DNA of 64,000 nt, from positions 620,001 to 684,000 of the forward strand of contig CAVRXL010000010.1 of NCBI GenBank assembly GCA_963725145.1. The letters are read 5' to 3'. A program made the translations under genes and the position numbers. Positions 1-7,311 of this stretch are shown piece by piece. Position 1 is the first letter of the stretch, and the number at the start of each line of letters is the position of its first letter. The DNA comes from DATAEE01 sp963725145. Its GTDB lineage: Bacteria; Acidobacteriota; Vicinamibacteria; Vicinamibacterales; 2-12-FULL-66-21. The notes beneath the pieces are model-generated. The model had not been told where the DNA came from. It worked only from the letters and a program-made list of their open reading frames with translations, and ran no database searches.

Positions 1-993
1 GCCGCGCGCCGCCGCGGCGTCGTCGTCGATTCCTGAGCTCGGCCGCACGGGATCGACGTTGACAATCGCTTCTTCGAGCTGCGCGGCCGATGTTCCCTTC
101 ACCTTGTAAGGCCGGTGACCGGCGAGAAGCTCGTACAGCACGACTCCGAGCGAATACACGTCGGTCGCGGTCGTCAGCGGATGGCCGAGAACCTGTTCCG
201 GGCTCGCGTAGCCTGGCGTCAAGGCTCGGCCGGAGAGCTGGGTCAAGAGCGTTTCGCTTGCCGCGTCATCCGCCGTCAGCAGCTTGGCGATGCCGAAGTC
301 GAGCAGCCGCGCCTGACCGTCTGCCGTGACCAGAATATTTGATGGCTTCAGATCCCGATGGATGACCAGGCTGCCGTGCGCGTACTGGACCGCCTCGAGC
401 ACCTGTGCGAAGAGCCGAAGGCGAGCGTGGATATCGAGCCGCCGGGTGTCGCAGTGCTCGGTGATCGGCTGGCCATCGACGTACTCCATCGCCAGGTACG
501 GCGCGCCGTCGGTGCTGACGCCGGCGTCATACAGGCGGGCGATATTCGGATGTTCGAGCCGCGCGAGGATGTCGCGCTCGCGTTCGAAACGGGCAGTGAG
601 ATGGTGGCGGAGGAGGCCCTGACGCGGCAGCTTGAGCGCTACCTTACGCGTCATCGTCCCGTCGACCCGCTCGGCGAGCCACACGTCGGCCATGCCGCCG
701 CGGCCGATCGGCTGCTGCAGCCTGTACGGCCCGACCTCGTCTCCGATTGCGGAACTGCCTTCGTGGCGCATCAACGTCCGACGCAGATGCTGCAGCGGGG
801 CCAGCGCGGGCAGACGCGCCAGGACGTCGGCCGTTTGATCGGTCGCCGCGAGCAGGTTCCGGAGGGCGGGCGCCAGCTCCGGACTCGTCGTCGTGATCGT
901 CTCGAGCCAGAGGGCGCGCGCAGGCGGGTCGAGGTCGATCCCTTCCTCGATCAAGCTCGAAAGGGTGTTCCTCGTGGAAACCGAAACGTCCAT
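1..993 (-). CDS. Serine/threonine protein kinase, 3' end beyond the window
   Basis: This is the first 331 codons of a Hanks-type protein kinase, which phosphorylates Ser/Thr on target proteins. Residues 1-85 form an extra N-terminal segment. The kinase domain starts near residue 88, with the glycine loop GRGGMADVW (97-105), the ATP-binding Lys in VALKLP, the catalytic loop HRDLKPSN (212-219), the DFG motif (232-234) and an activation-segment GYASPEQ. The catalytic core is complete. The missing C-terminus commonly carries a TPR, WD40 or other sensor region in acidobacterial kinases, but none of it is visible. I chose ATG at 993 because AGTGAGG lies 5 nt upstream; a GTG two codons earlier is possible. 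No substrate can be inferred. Confidence 0.9.
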   Translation of the reverse strand, partial: MDVSVSTRNTLSSLIEEGIDLDPPARALWLETITTTSPELAPALRNLLAATDQTADVLARLPALAPLQHLRRTLMRHEGSSAIGDEVGPYRLQQPIGRGGMADVWLAERVDGTMTRKVALKLPRQGLLRHHLTARFERERDILARLEHPNIARLYDAGVSTDGAPYLAMEYVDGQPITEHCDTRRLDIHARLRLFAQVLEAVQYAHGSLVIHRDLKPSNILVTADGQARLLDFGIAKLLTADDAASETLLTQLSGRALTPGYASPEQVLGHPLTTATDVYSLGVVLYELLAGHRPYKVKGTSAAQLEEAIVNVDPVRPSSGIDDDAAAARG

Positions 994-1055
994 GTCCACC
1001 TCACTCGGATGCTCGCCGGCATCCGCGACGCGGGCTGATTATGGCTCCCGGCGGT

Positions 1056-2438
1056 TCAAAAGCGATACACGGCGCTGACCGAGTAGAACCCGAATCCCTC
1101 CGAGACGAATGTCTCCTCGAGAAAGCGGCCCGAGAGAAAGCGCGTGATCACACCTTGCAGCTGGCAATGGCGCGTCGCCTGCCAGACCACGAAGACTCCA
1201 GGATTAGTACCGACGTATTTCCCTGTTCCGGCCTCGGGCCTGATCAGCAGCCGAAGGTCGGTCGCGTAAACCCCGTCCTGGGTCGACGTGCGCCAGTAGC
1301 TCGGCGCCTCGACGCCGACGGTGAGGTCCGGCCTCGGCGCCATGACGATCGTCGGAGTGAAATCGGTGAGGTTTGTGGGCCCGAGCAATCCGACCGCGCC
1401 CGAGTAGGAATTGCCCGGAAAGAGCGGGTTGAACGACTCCAATCGCTGGCCAGCCGGGTCGTGGTCGCCGGAGGCGATATCTACGCGCACGCTCACGCGT
1501 GGCTTCCAGCCGGAGGAGACAATCCGGTAACCGGTCTCGGTCGCGAAGGCCCACGCGCGAATCGAACCATCTGCGAACGTCCCCCACTGAAAGATCCCGT
1601 CGTAATTCAGATCGAACCGCCCGCGAGCTCCGTTCCATTTCACGCCGACTGTGTGTCGAAGTTCAGGGCCGATACCTTGCGTGTACTGCGACTCGTCGCG
1701 ATCGATGCCGAGGTAGTACGTGCCAACTTCGCCACGCTCGATCCAGGGGCTGCGCCGGCCGGCAGCAACGCCCCAGAACAGCTGACCGCCTCCGGGCCCG
1801 TCATCGAACGCCCCCGGGACAATCGGGACGAGCTCGGCGACAGCCCCGACGACGGTCCAGGACGGCGCGCGGTACCCGACGCCGGCACCATCGAAACTTC
1901 GCTTCACGTTGAGGCCCGGGCTCGCCGAGATCAAGCGCGTGCTCCCGATGGCCAACTCCTGACGTCCAACCTTCGCCGAAAGCTGGTGGCTCCCTCGGAC
2001 AGGTTGCCGCCACTCAAAAAACGCCTGGTGCATGTCCAGCGTGTTCCGATCACTAGGTCGGGGCGATCCCAGTTTTCCGTTGATGATGCCGCTCTGCAGC
2101 TCGGCAAACGCGCGCGCGCGCGCGCCGAATCGCACGTTCGCTCCAAAAATGTATCGCTGCAGAAAGTAGGTGTCGATCGTGGAGGGCCGCGCTTCGGTCT
2201 CCCGCACGCGAAAGCCTTCCGGCCGGTACCGAATCTCGCCGCTCAGCGTCATGAACCAGTCTTCGCGGCCGAGGCGAATGTATTTGACCGGATCCCAGAC
2301 ATCGGTCTTTGGAGCGCTCTTCAGGAAACTCCAGTCCTCGTCGGCGGCGTCAGGAAGGTATCGCGGCCGGCCTGACGGCGCATCCTGTGCGGGTGTAAAC
2401 GAGGCTACCAGGACAAGCGCAAGAATCGCGGCGGTCAA
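1056..2438 (-). CDS. Alginate-export-family outer membrane beta-barrel protein
   Basis: The 460-aa product looks like an outer-membrane porin of the alginate export type (AlgE-like fold). It has an N-terminal hydrophobic signal segment (TAAILALVLVASFTPA), then long alternating strands rich in aromatic and charged residues, and it ends in Phe (VSAVYRF), as barrels handled by the BAM machinery do. A stretch near residues 155-180 (GRQELAIGSTRLIS, then NVKRSFDG) resembles the conserved core of that family. The start is TTG at 2438 with GGGAG just upstream; a stop lies a few codons further upstream with no ATG in between. The transported substrate is unknown; the name reflects family, not alginate production. 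Confidence 0.78.
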   Translation of the reverse strand: MTAAILALVLVASFTPAQDAPSGRPRYLPDAADEDWSFLKSAPKTDVWDPVKYIRLGREDWFMTLSGEIRYRPEGFRVRETEARPSTIDTYFLQRYIFGANVRFGARARAFAELQSGIINGKLGSPRPSDRNTLDMHQAFFEWRQPVRGSHQLSAKVGRQELAIGSTRLISASPGLNVKRSFDGAGVGYRAPSWTVVGAVAELVPIVPGAFDDGPGGGQLFWGVAAGRRSPWIERGEVGTYYLGIDRDESQYTQGIGPELRHTVGVKWNGARGRFDLNYDGIFQWGTFADGSIRAWAFATETGYRIVSSGWKPRVSVRVDIASGDHDPAGQRLESFNPLFPGNSYSGAVGLLGPTNLTDFTPTIVMAPRPDLTVGVEAPSYWRTSTQDGVYATDLRLLIRPEAGTGKYVGTNPGVFVVWQATRHCQLQGVITRFLSGRFLEETFVSEGFGFYSVSAVYRF

Positions 2439-2457
2439 GGATCTCCCTGCGTGTAGC

Positions 2458-2475
2458 GCAGCCCTTTAGGGCTGC
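2458..2475. repeat. Short palindrome (REP-like)
   Basis: Two 8-bp arms, GCAGCCCT and AGGGCTGC, flank a TT loop just upstream of the barrel gene. The layout (TAG-side flank, GC-rich arms, CTTTAG or CTTCAG centre) resembles the palindromes at 5562-5669, 30029-30067 and 60109-60134, so it is probably a member of the same dispersed class. There is no U-tract, so I do not call it a terminator. Confidence 0.5.
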
Positions 2476-2512
2476 CACAGGGTCAGAGTGTAGAGCATCG
2501 TCCAGCGACGAG

Positions 2513-2911
2513 CTACCCCACGCCCAGTACGTCATTGATACGTGCGACCACGTACTTCCACGTGAGGTAATACAACACCAGCGTGATGGGCAGCCCGACG
2601 GCGACGAGGCCGGGCGTCCAGAGCATTTTCCCGAGCGCGAGCTGGATGCCGAACGCCGCGGGCGCAATGAGCAGTACGAGGGCCGCGCCGTAGGGCCCGA
2701 TGGGGATCTCGCGCCGCTTTCGCAGCCAGACATACAGCATGTTCCAGAGTCCCCATGCGTTGGGGACGAGGCCTACGGGAAAGATGACCACGTCCTCGAT
2801 ATGAAAGTCGTGGCTCGCCGGATGCTGCAGCGAGAGCCCCAGGACGACCAGAGGCACCACCATCGTCGGCAGCGCGATACCCGATAGATACGCTCGTAGA
2901 TACGGATGCAT
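2513..2911 (-). CDS. Small multi-pass membrane protein of unknown function
   Basis: A 132-aa protein that I do not recognise. Hydrophobic stretches near residues 7-28, 40-62, 74-92 and 99-118 suggest three or four membrane segments, with a basic loop (WLRKRREIP) between segments 2 and 3. There are no catalytic motifs. It ends the sigma-factor operon (sigma factor, 73-aa membrane protein, this gene), lying 7 nt after the 73-aa gene, so it may help sense the signal that releases the sigma factor. That role is inferred from position only. Confidence 0.65.
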   Translation of the reverse strand: MHPYLRAYLSGIALPTMVVPLVVLGLSLQHPASHDFHIEDVVIFPVGLVPNAWGLWNMLYVWLRKRREIPIGPYGAALVLLIAPAAFGIQLALGKMLWTPGLVAVGLPITLVLYYLTWKYVVARINDVLGVG

Positions 2912-2918
2912 GGGGGCC

Positions 2919-3140
2919 TCAGAAGTGAAGCAGCAGGATCCCGGCGAGCGACGGGCGCATCAGACAGAGCAGCGCCACGGCCGCGACGAGAACCCAGTCC
3001 AGCGCTGACGGCGGCACAGGCCCTCGGTCGATTCGTCGCCGCACGCGCGGCCAGAGATCATCGAGCGGTCGATCGACGCCGACTGGAGGCATGGCGGCGC
3101 GCAGCAGCGCGAGCGCGCGTTCATCGGACAACTGGTTCAC
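2919..3140 (-). CDS. 73-aa membrane protein, candidate anti-sigma factor
   Basis: The GTG start overlaps the stop codon of the ECF sigma gene (GTGA), so the two are probably translationally coupled. The first 45 residues are charged and soluble; a single hydrophobic segment follows (WVLVAAVALLCLMRPSLAGI). A soluble N-terminus with one membrane anchor, placed right after an ECF sigma gene, is the usual plan of a small anti-sigma factor. The zinc motif HxxxCxxC of ZAS-type anti-sigmas is absent, so this assignment rests on context and topology. Confidence 0.6.
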   Translation of the reverse strand: MNQLSDERALALLRAAMPPVGVDRPLDDLWPRVRRRIDRGPVPPSALDWVLVAAVALLCLMRPSLAGILLLHF

Positions 3141-3652
3141 GGTTCAATCCCTTCTCGTTGGAACGCGTTCTTCAAGTGCTTCATCGCCCGGAAGGCCCTG
3201 GACCGCACGGCGGTGCGCGAGATTCCGAGAGAAGTCGCGATCGCCTCATGCGGCCATTCCTCGATCAACGCCAGCTCTGCCACGACGCGCAGCTTCGGAG
3301 GAAGCGTCAGGAAGGCGCGCTCGACCCGGACGTGGAGGTCACGCCGTGCCGTCGAATCCGGAGAGGAATCGGCCGGCATCGTGACGGCCGCCCGCTGGCG
3401 GCTCACGCGTCGAAGGTGGTCGAGCGCGGCGTTCGATGCGATGCGCCGCGCCCAGGGCCCGAAGCCGCGCGACGGGTCGAACCGCGCGTGCGCGCGGTAG
3501 ATCCGCCAGAACACCTCGACCGTCAGCTCCTCGGCAACGCCAGGGTCCCGGATCAGGCGCACCAGCCACCCGTACACGTCGCGGTGGAACTGACGGAACA
3601 GGATCTCGAACGCCTCGACGTCACCCCTGGCGAACCGATCAAGCAGCTCCAT
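3137..3652 (-). CDS. ECF RNA polymerase sigma factor
   Basis: A 171-aa sigma-70-family factor of the extracytoplasmic-function type, which would direct RNA polymerase to a small regulon. Region 2 spans about residues 8-85 (EAFEILFRQFHRDVYGWL, then AEELTVEVFWRIYRA), and region 4 spans about 115-165 with a helix-turn-helix around IATSLGISRTAVRSRAFRAM. Region 3 is lacking, as is usual for ECF factors. The start is ATG at 3652 (MELLDRF). Two small membrane proteins follow it in an overlapping operon. I could not identify its target promoters in the window. Confidence 0.9.
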   Translation of the reverse strand: MELLDRFARGDVEAFEILFRQFHRDVYGWLVRLIRDPGVAEELTVEVFWRIYRAHARFDPSRGFGPWARRIASNAALDHLRRVSRQRAAVTMPADSSPDSTARRDLHVRVERAFLTLPPKLRVVAELALIEEWPHEAIATSLGISRTAVRSRAFRAMKHLKNAFQREGIEP

Positions 3653-3754
3653 CCTCTGTATGTCTTACGCCGGGGACCGGGCCCGCGGTCGCACGAGAGA
3701 CCGGGTGCGACAAATCGAGCGTCCGGCGACGCAGGCAGGCGGCGGTAGCGTCGT

Positions 3755-4858
3755 TCAGCGGCGGTAGGAAATACGGTAGATCGCGTTGGCCTTGTCGTCT
3801 GACACGAGCAAAGCCCCGTCTGGCATGACGAGGACGTCCGCGGGCCGTCCCCAATCGTTCTCCCCCTGAAGCCAGCCCTCCGCGAACGGCACGTAGCTCG
3901 TGACCTTCGAGCCCTCGAGCGTCACCTGCATCACGCGATACCCGAGCTTGCGGGACCGGTTCCACGACCCGTGCTCTGCGATGAAGATCTGCTGTCGGTA
4001 CTGCTGCGGGAACATCCGTCCGGTGTAGAACCGCATCCCGATGGCGGCGACGTGTGGCCCGAGCGCCCGCGCCGGTGGCGTGAAGCCGTTGCACGGCCGC
4101 TTGCCGCCGAACTCGGGATCGGCGAGTCCTTCCCCGTGGCAATACGGGTATCCGAAATGCAGCTTCGGCTGCGACGCGACGTTCAGCTCGTCCGGCGGAG
4201 TTTCATCACCGAGCAGATCGCGCCCGTTGTCGGTGAACCACAGCTCCTTCGTCGCGGGATGCCAGTCGAACCCGACCGTGTTGCGCACGCCGCTCGCGAA
4301 GACCTCGACGTTCGAGCCGTCCGCGTCCATCCGCGTGATCGACGCGAACCGCGGGTCGCTCGGCTCGCAGATGTTGCACGGCGCGCCGACCGGCACGTAC
4401 AGCTTTCCATCGGGACCGAACGCGATGAACTTCCATCCGTGATGCCGCTCGGTCGGGAACGTGTCGTTGACGACGACGGGGGCGGGCGGCTGTTCGAGGT
4501 GAGCGTCGATGCCGTCGTACTTGGTGACTTTGTTGATCTCGGCGACGTACAGGGCGCCGTCCTTGAACGCGACGCCGTTCGGCATCCGCAGGCCGGTGGC
4601 AATCGTGTGGACGCGATCCGCTTTTCCGTCCGCGTTGCGGTCGACGATCGCGTAGACACTGCCTTTGGTCCGGGTGCCGACGAACAGGACGCCTCCCGGG
4701 CTCAGCACCATCGATCGGGCGTTCTCGACGCCGTCCGCAAAGAGGTCGACGCGGAACCCGGGCGGCACTTTGATCGTGTTGAGTGGTAAGGGCTTCTGCA
4801 CGGCCAGGTGGGGCGCCAGCAGAACCGTGACGATGAGGCTCAAACCGATTCGGCGCAT
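3755..4858 (-). CDS. Secreted PQQ-dependent sugar dehydrogenase (sorbosone dehydrogenase family)
   Basis: The 367-aa product has an N-terminal signal peptide (RRIGLSLIVTVLLAPHLA) and a six-bladed propeller-type body of the soluble glucose/sorbosone dehydrogenase family. Supporting motifs are VPPGFRVDLFADGV, GLRMPNGVAF, RHHGWKFIAFGPDGKLYV, ITRMDADGSNVEVFASGVRN, WFTDNGRD, FIAEHGSWNRS and WGRPADVLVMPDGALLVSDD. It would oxidise a sugar or related alcohol in the periplasm using pyrroloquinoline quinone. No PQQ synthesis genes are nearby, and the substrate cannot be told from sequence. It is divergent from the blaI gene. Confidence 0.85.
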   Translation of the reverse strand: MRRIGLSLIVTVLLAPHLAVQKPLPLNTIKVPPGFRVDLFADGVENARSMVLSPGGVLFVGTRTKGSVYAIVDRNADGKADRVHTIATGLRMPNGVAFKDGALYVAEINKVTKYDGIDAHLEQPPAPVVVNDTFPTERHHGWKFIAFGPDGKLYVPVGAPCNICEPSDPRFASITRMDADGSNVEVFASGVRNTVGFDWHPATKELWFTDNGRDLLGDETPPDELNVASQPKLHFGYPYCHGEGLADPEFGGKRPCNGFTPPARALGPHVAAIGMRFYTGRMFPQQYRQQIFIAEHGSWNRSRKLGYRVMQVTLEGSKVTSYVPFAEGWLQGENDWGRPADVLVMPDGALLVSDDKANAIYRISYRR

Positions 4859-4874
4859 CGGTGCATCTTATCGC

Positions 4875-4903
4875 TTGACAGTCCACGCACCCGATGCTAG
4901 TTT
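4875..4903 (+). promoter_or_regulatory. Promoter of the blaI-M56 operon
   Basis: A perfect -35 box TTGACA (4875-4880), a 17-nt spacer and an extended -10 element (TG at 4895-4896, then TAGTTT at 4898-4903). The predicted transcription start is near 4910, so the dyad at 4912-4929 lies on the first transcribed bases. Confidence 0.7.
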
Positions 4904-4911
4904 TTTGGCAC

Positions 4912-4929
4912 GTGCTAATTTCATAGCAC
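4912..4929. promoter_or_regulatory. Putative BlaI operator
   Basis: A perfect inverted repeat, GTGCTA-N6-TAGCAC, placed between the promoter and the blaI start codon. BlaI/MecI-type winged-helix repressors bind dyads at their own promoters. A 16-bp core that matches 13 of 16 positions recurs at 7285-7300 upstream of the second HEAT gene, which supports a small shared regulon. Confidence 0.65.
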
Positions 4930-4943
4930 TGAGGAGAGTTCGA

Positions 4944-5333
4944 GTGACGCGCGCCGCACATCACGATCTCAGCCGCCGCGAGCGGCAGATCGTCGACGCC
5001 CTCTACAAGCTCGGCCGCGCCTCGGCCGCCGAGGTGCGCGCCGAGTTGCCCGACGCGCCGAGCTACTCGGCGGTCCGCGCGCTCCTGCGCATCCTCGAAG
5101 ACAAAGGACACGTGCGCCACGAGCAGGACGGCCCTCGCTACGTGTACGCGCCGACCGTCGCGCGCGACAGCGCGAAACGGTCCGCGATGCGCCACATCCT
5201 CCATACGTTTTTCGACGGATCGGCGGCGCAGGCGATGTCGGCGCTGCTCGACGTCTCGTCGTCCCGTCTCAGCGACTCGGAGCTCGATCGACTCGAGCGC
5301 CTCATCGACGACGCCCGCAAGCAGGGAGTGTAG
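4944..5333 (+). CDS. blaI: BlaI/MecI/CopY-family transcriptional repressor
   Basis: A 129-aa winged-helix repressor: the N-terminal wHTH spans about residues 8-75 (LSRRERQIVDALYKLGRASAAEVRA, with residues SYSAVRALLRILEDKGHV), and the C-terminal dimerisation helix carries a sequence suited to cleavage by an M56 protease. I chose GTG at 4944 because GAGGAGAG lies 5 nt upstream; the frame stays open further upstream but passes through the promoter and operator. The M56 gene follows after 6 nt, the usual BlaI-BlaR arrangement. In known systems the repressor is inactivated by its membrane protease when a ligand is sensed. Here the ligand is unlikely to be a beta-lactam, since the partner lacks the penicillin-binding domain. 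Confidence 0.88.
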   Translation: MTRAAHHDLSRRERQIVDALYKLGRASAAEVRAELPDAPSYSAVRALLRILEDKGHVRHEQDGPRYVYAPTVARDSAKRSAMRHILHTFFDGSAAQAMSALLDVSSSRLSDSELDRLERLIDDARKQGV

Positions 5334-5339
5334 CCGGAT

Positions 5340-7238
5340 ATGACCGCCGATCTTCTTCGCCTGGCCGATGTGGTCCTGAAGGTTTCCGTGCTGATGGGCG
5401 CCGCCGCGCTGACAACGCGCGCGCTCGCTCGCCGATCGGCCGCCGCGCGTCACCTGGTCTGGACCTTTGCGATCAGCGCCGCGCTCGCGATGCCGATCCT
5501 GACGAGCGTCGTGCCCCCGTGGAGCGTGGCGGTGTTGCCGGCATCGGGGATATCCGAACCCGCCCGGCCTGAAGGCCGGTCTACATCCGGGCTTTCCGAG
5601 CACGCCCGACCTGAAGGTCGGGAGGCATCCGGATTATCCGAGCACGCCCGACCTGAAGGTCGGGCCTACACCGTTGATGAAACGAACGCGAACCTGACGG
5701 GACGTACGGGCCATCCCAAGCGTTCGTCCTGGATCGCCTGGCGGACGTGGACGCCAGAGGTCGCCCTCGCCGCGATCTGGCTGGCCGGCGTCGGGCTCGT
5801 CCTGCTGCCGCTCGCGTTCGGCACCATGCGCATGTGGTGGATCGCGCACCGCGCGAAGCCGGCGGGCGAGGCCGCGTGGGCGCCGCTGGCCTGGCGGCTC
5901 GCGGCGTCGCTCCAGTTGGACGGACGCGTGACGTTTCTGAGCGGACGACGCGAGGCGATGCCGATGGCGTGGGGGCTCTGGCGCGCGCGTGTGCTGCTGC
6001 CGGCCGAAGCGGACGAGTGGCCGATGGCGCGCCAGCGGGTCGTTCTCCTCCACGAGCTGGCGCACGTCAGGCGGCGTGACTGTCTGACGCAGCTCCTCGC
6101 GCAGCTCGCCTGCGCCGCGTACTGGTTCAACCCGCTCGTCTGGCTCGCCGCGCGCCGCCTGCGCGCGGAGCGCGAGCGCGCGTGCGACGACCTCGTACTT
6201 GCGGCCGGCACGCGCGGCTCCGAGTACGCCGATCACCTGCTCGATATCGCGAGGTCGTTGCGCGCGGCCGCTCCAACCTGGTCCGCCGTCGCGATGGCGC
6301 ACCGCTCACAACTCGAGGGAAGACTCATGGCGATTCTCGATCCTGCGCTGCCGCGCCGGTCACCGACCCGCACGGCCGCCGTTATCTGCGCGACGGTAGC
6401 CGTCGCCGGTGTGCTGCCGCTCGCCGCGCTTCAACCCGTCGCGAAGGCAGAAGCGGCGCTCACGTCTCCGCTCCCGGCCGACTCGCCGGTTCTCGAGGCC
6501 TCAGCCGCACCGCAGGGACGTCCGTCCTCTCCGGCCAAGCCGACTCCCACACCAACTCCCACTCCGACGCCGACGCCAACACCGACACCTACTCCGACTC
6601 CGAACCCGAATCCAAACCCGAACTTTGGCAGCATCGAGGAAGTTGCCGAGGCGGTCGGCCAGGCGGTTGGCCAGGCGGTCGGTCAAGGCATCGGACAAGG
6701 CATCGGACAAGCGGTCGGACAGGGTACGGGTCAGGGACGCGGGAAAGGTGAGGGCAGCGGCAACGCAGATCCGAAGGTTGTTGCGGCGCTCATGGAAGCG
6801 CTGAACGACGAGAACAAGGATGTCCGCGAGCAGGCGCTCCACGCGCTGACGCAGATGCGCGCGCCCATCGCCGCGGAGGTCTTCCTCAAGCTCCTGAAAG
6901 ATCAGGATGCCGACGTCCGGCAGCAGGCGGCGTTCGCGCTCGGCCAGACACGCGATCCGAAGCACGTGGACGCGCTCACCGGCGCGCTCAAGGATTCGAT
7001 CGCCGACGTGCGCGAGCAGGCGGCGTTCGCCCTCGGCCAGTTGCGCGACAAGCGCGCCGTCGATCCGCTGCTCGGCGCGTTGAAGGATGCGGATGCGGAC
7101 GTGCGCGAGCAGGCGGCATTCGCTCTCGGACAGCTACGTGACACACGCGCGATCGACGGCTTGATCGCGGCGCTCAAGGACGCGGACGCCGACGTCCGCC
7201 AGCAAGCGGCCTTCGCTCTGGGCCAGATTCGAGACTAA
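5340..7238 (+). CDS. M56 (BlaR1-type) membrane metalloprotease with C-terminal HEAT array
   Basis: A 632-aa signal-transducing protease. Membrane segments lie at about residues 9-27, 38-58, 135-160 and 342-362. The zinc motif HELAH (238-242) lies in the cytoplasmic part, with a second helix RRLRAERERACDDLVL. After the last membrane segment come a proline-threonine linker (about 401-430), a VGQ/IGQ repeat (about 440-470), and from about 477 to the end five HEAT units of about 31 residues (consensus ALKDADADVREQAAFALGQ). By analogy with BlaR1, the HEAT array would be outside the cytoplasmic membrane, where BlaR1 carries its beta-lactam sensor. Residues about 70-109 derive from three in-frame palindrome repeats (see repeat entry). 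The downstream HEAT gene has very similar repeats. Confidence 0.87.
   Translation: MTADLLRLADVVLKVSVLMGAAALTTRALARRSAAARHLVWTFAISAALAMPILTSVVPPWSVAVLPASGISEPARPEGRSTSGLSEHARPEGREASGLSEHARPEGRAYTVDETNANLTGRTGHPKRSSWIAWRTWTPEVALAAIWLAGVGLVLLPLAFGTMRMWWIAHRAKPAGEAAWAPLAWRLAASLQLDGRVTFLSGRREAMPMAWGLWRARVLLPAEADEWPMARQRVVLLHELAHVRRRDCLTQLLAQLACAAYWFNPLVWLAARRLRAERERACDDLVLAAGTRGSEYADHLLDIARSLRAAAPTWSAVAMAHRSQLEGRLMAILDPALPRRSPTRTAAVICATVAVAGVLPLAALQPVAKAEAALTSPLPADSPVLEASAAPQGRPSSPAKPTPTPTPTPTPTPTPTPTPTPNPNPNPNFGSIEEVAEAVGQAVGQAVGQGIGQGIGQAVGQGTGQGRGKGEGSGNADPKVVAALMEALNDENKDVREQALHALTQMRAPIAAEVFLKLLKDQDADVRQQAAFALGQTRDPKHVDALTGALKDSIADVREQAAFALGQLRDKRAVDPLLGALKDADADVREQAAFALGQLRDTRAIDGLIAALKDADADVRQQAAFALGQIRD
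5562..5669. repeat. Three tandem REP-like palindromes inside the M56 gene
   Basis: Palindromic cores at 5564-5579, 5605-5622 and 5646-5665 with CCTGAAGG centres, spaced 41-42 nt. The 42-nt unit equals 14 codons, so it is read in frame as repeats of SEHARPEGR in the first extracytoplasmic loop. Bases 5643-5668 are identical, on the other strand, to 60109-60134 in front of atpD, so this is a dispersed intergenic repeat that has entered a coding region. Confidence 0.85.
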
Positions 7239-7252
7239 GCGTTGTTCGTCCT

Positions 7253-7274
7253 GGGGCCGGGGACGCCCGGCCCC
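7253..7274. repeat. GC-rich hairpin between the two HEAT genes
   Basis: Perfect 9-bp arms, GGGGCCGGG and CCCGGCCCC, with a GACG loop, 15 nt after the M56 stop codon. No U-tract follows directly, but a T6 run occurs 16 nt later inside the operator-like dyad. It could stabilise mRNA 3' ends or attenuate read-through. Confidence 0.55.
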
Positions 7275-7284
7275 CGCCTCGCAA

Positions 7285-7300
7285 TGCTGATTTTTTAGCA
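7285..7300. promoter_or_regulatory. Second BlaI-operator-like dyad
   Basis: TGCT-N8-AGCA (TGCTGATTTTTTAGCA) lies 11 nt before the start of the HEAT protein gene. It matches the core of the blaI operator (4913-4928) at 13 of 16 positions, including both half-sites. It probably places the HEAT-ADOP pair under the same repressor. No convincing -35/-10 pair is visible next to it. Confidence 0.5.
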
Positions 7301-7311
7301 GGGAGCCGGAC

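Noticed and set aside
1041..2375. Long open frame on the plus strand opposite the outer-membrane barrel gene
   Set aside because: It is antisense to a gene with clear family motifs and a signal peptide; its composition is the usual high-GC shadow pattern.
6541..6740. Proline-threonine and VGQ repeats in the M56 gene as an assembly artefact
   Set aside because: The frame is maintained through both repeats into an intact HEAT array, and such linkers are common in secreted or membrane proteins.
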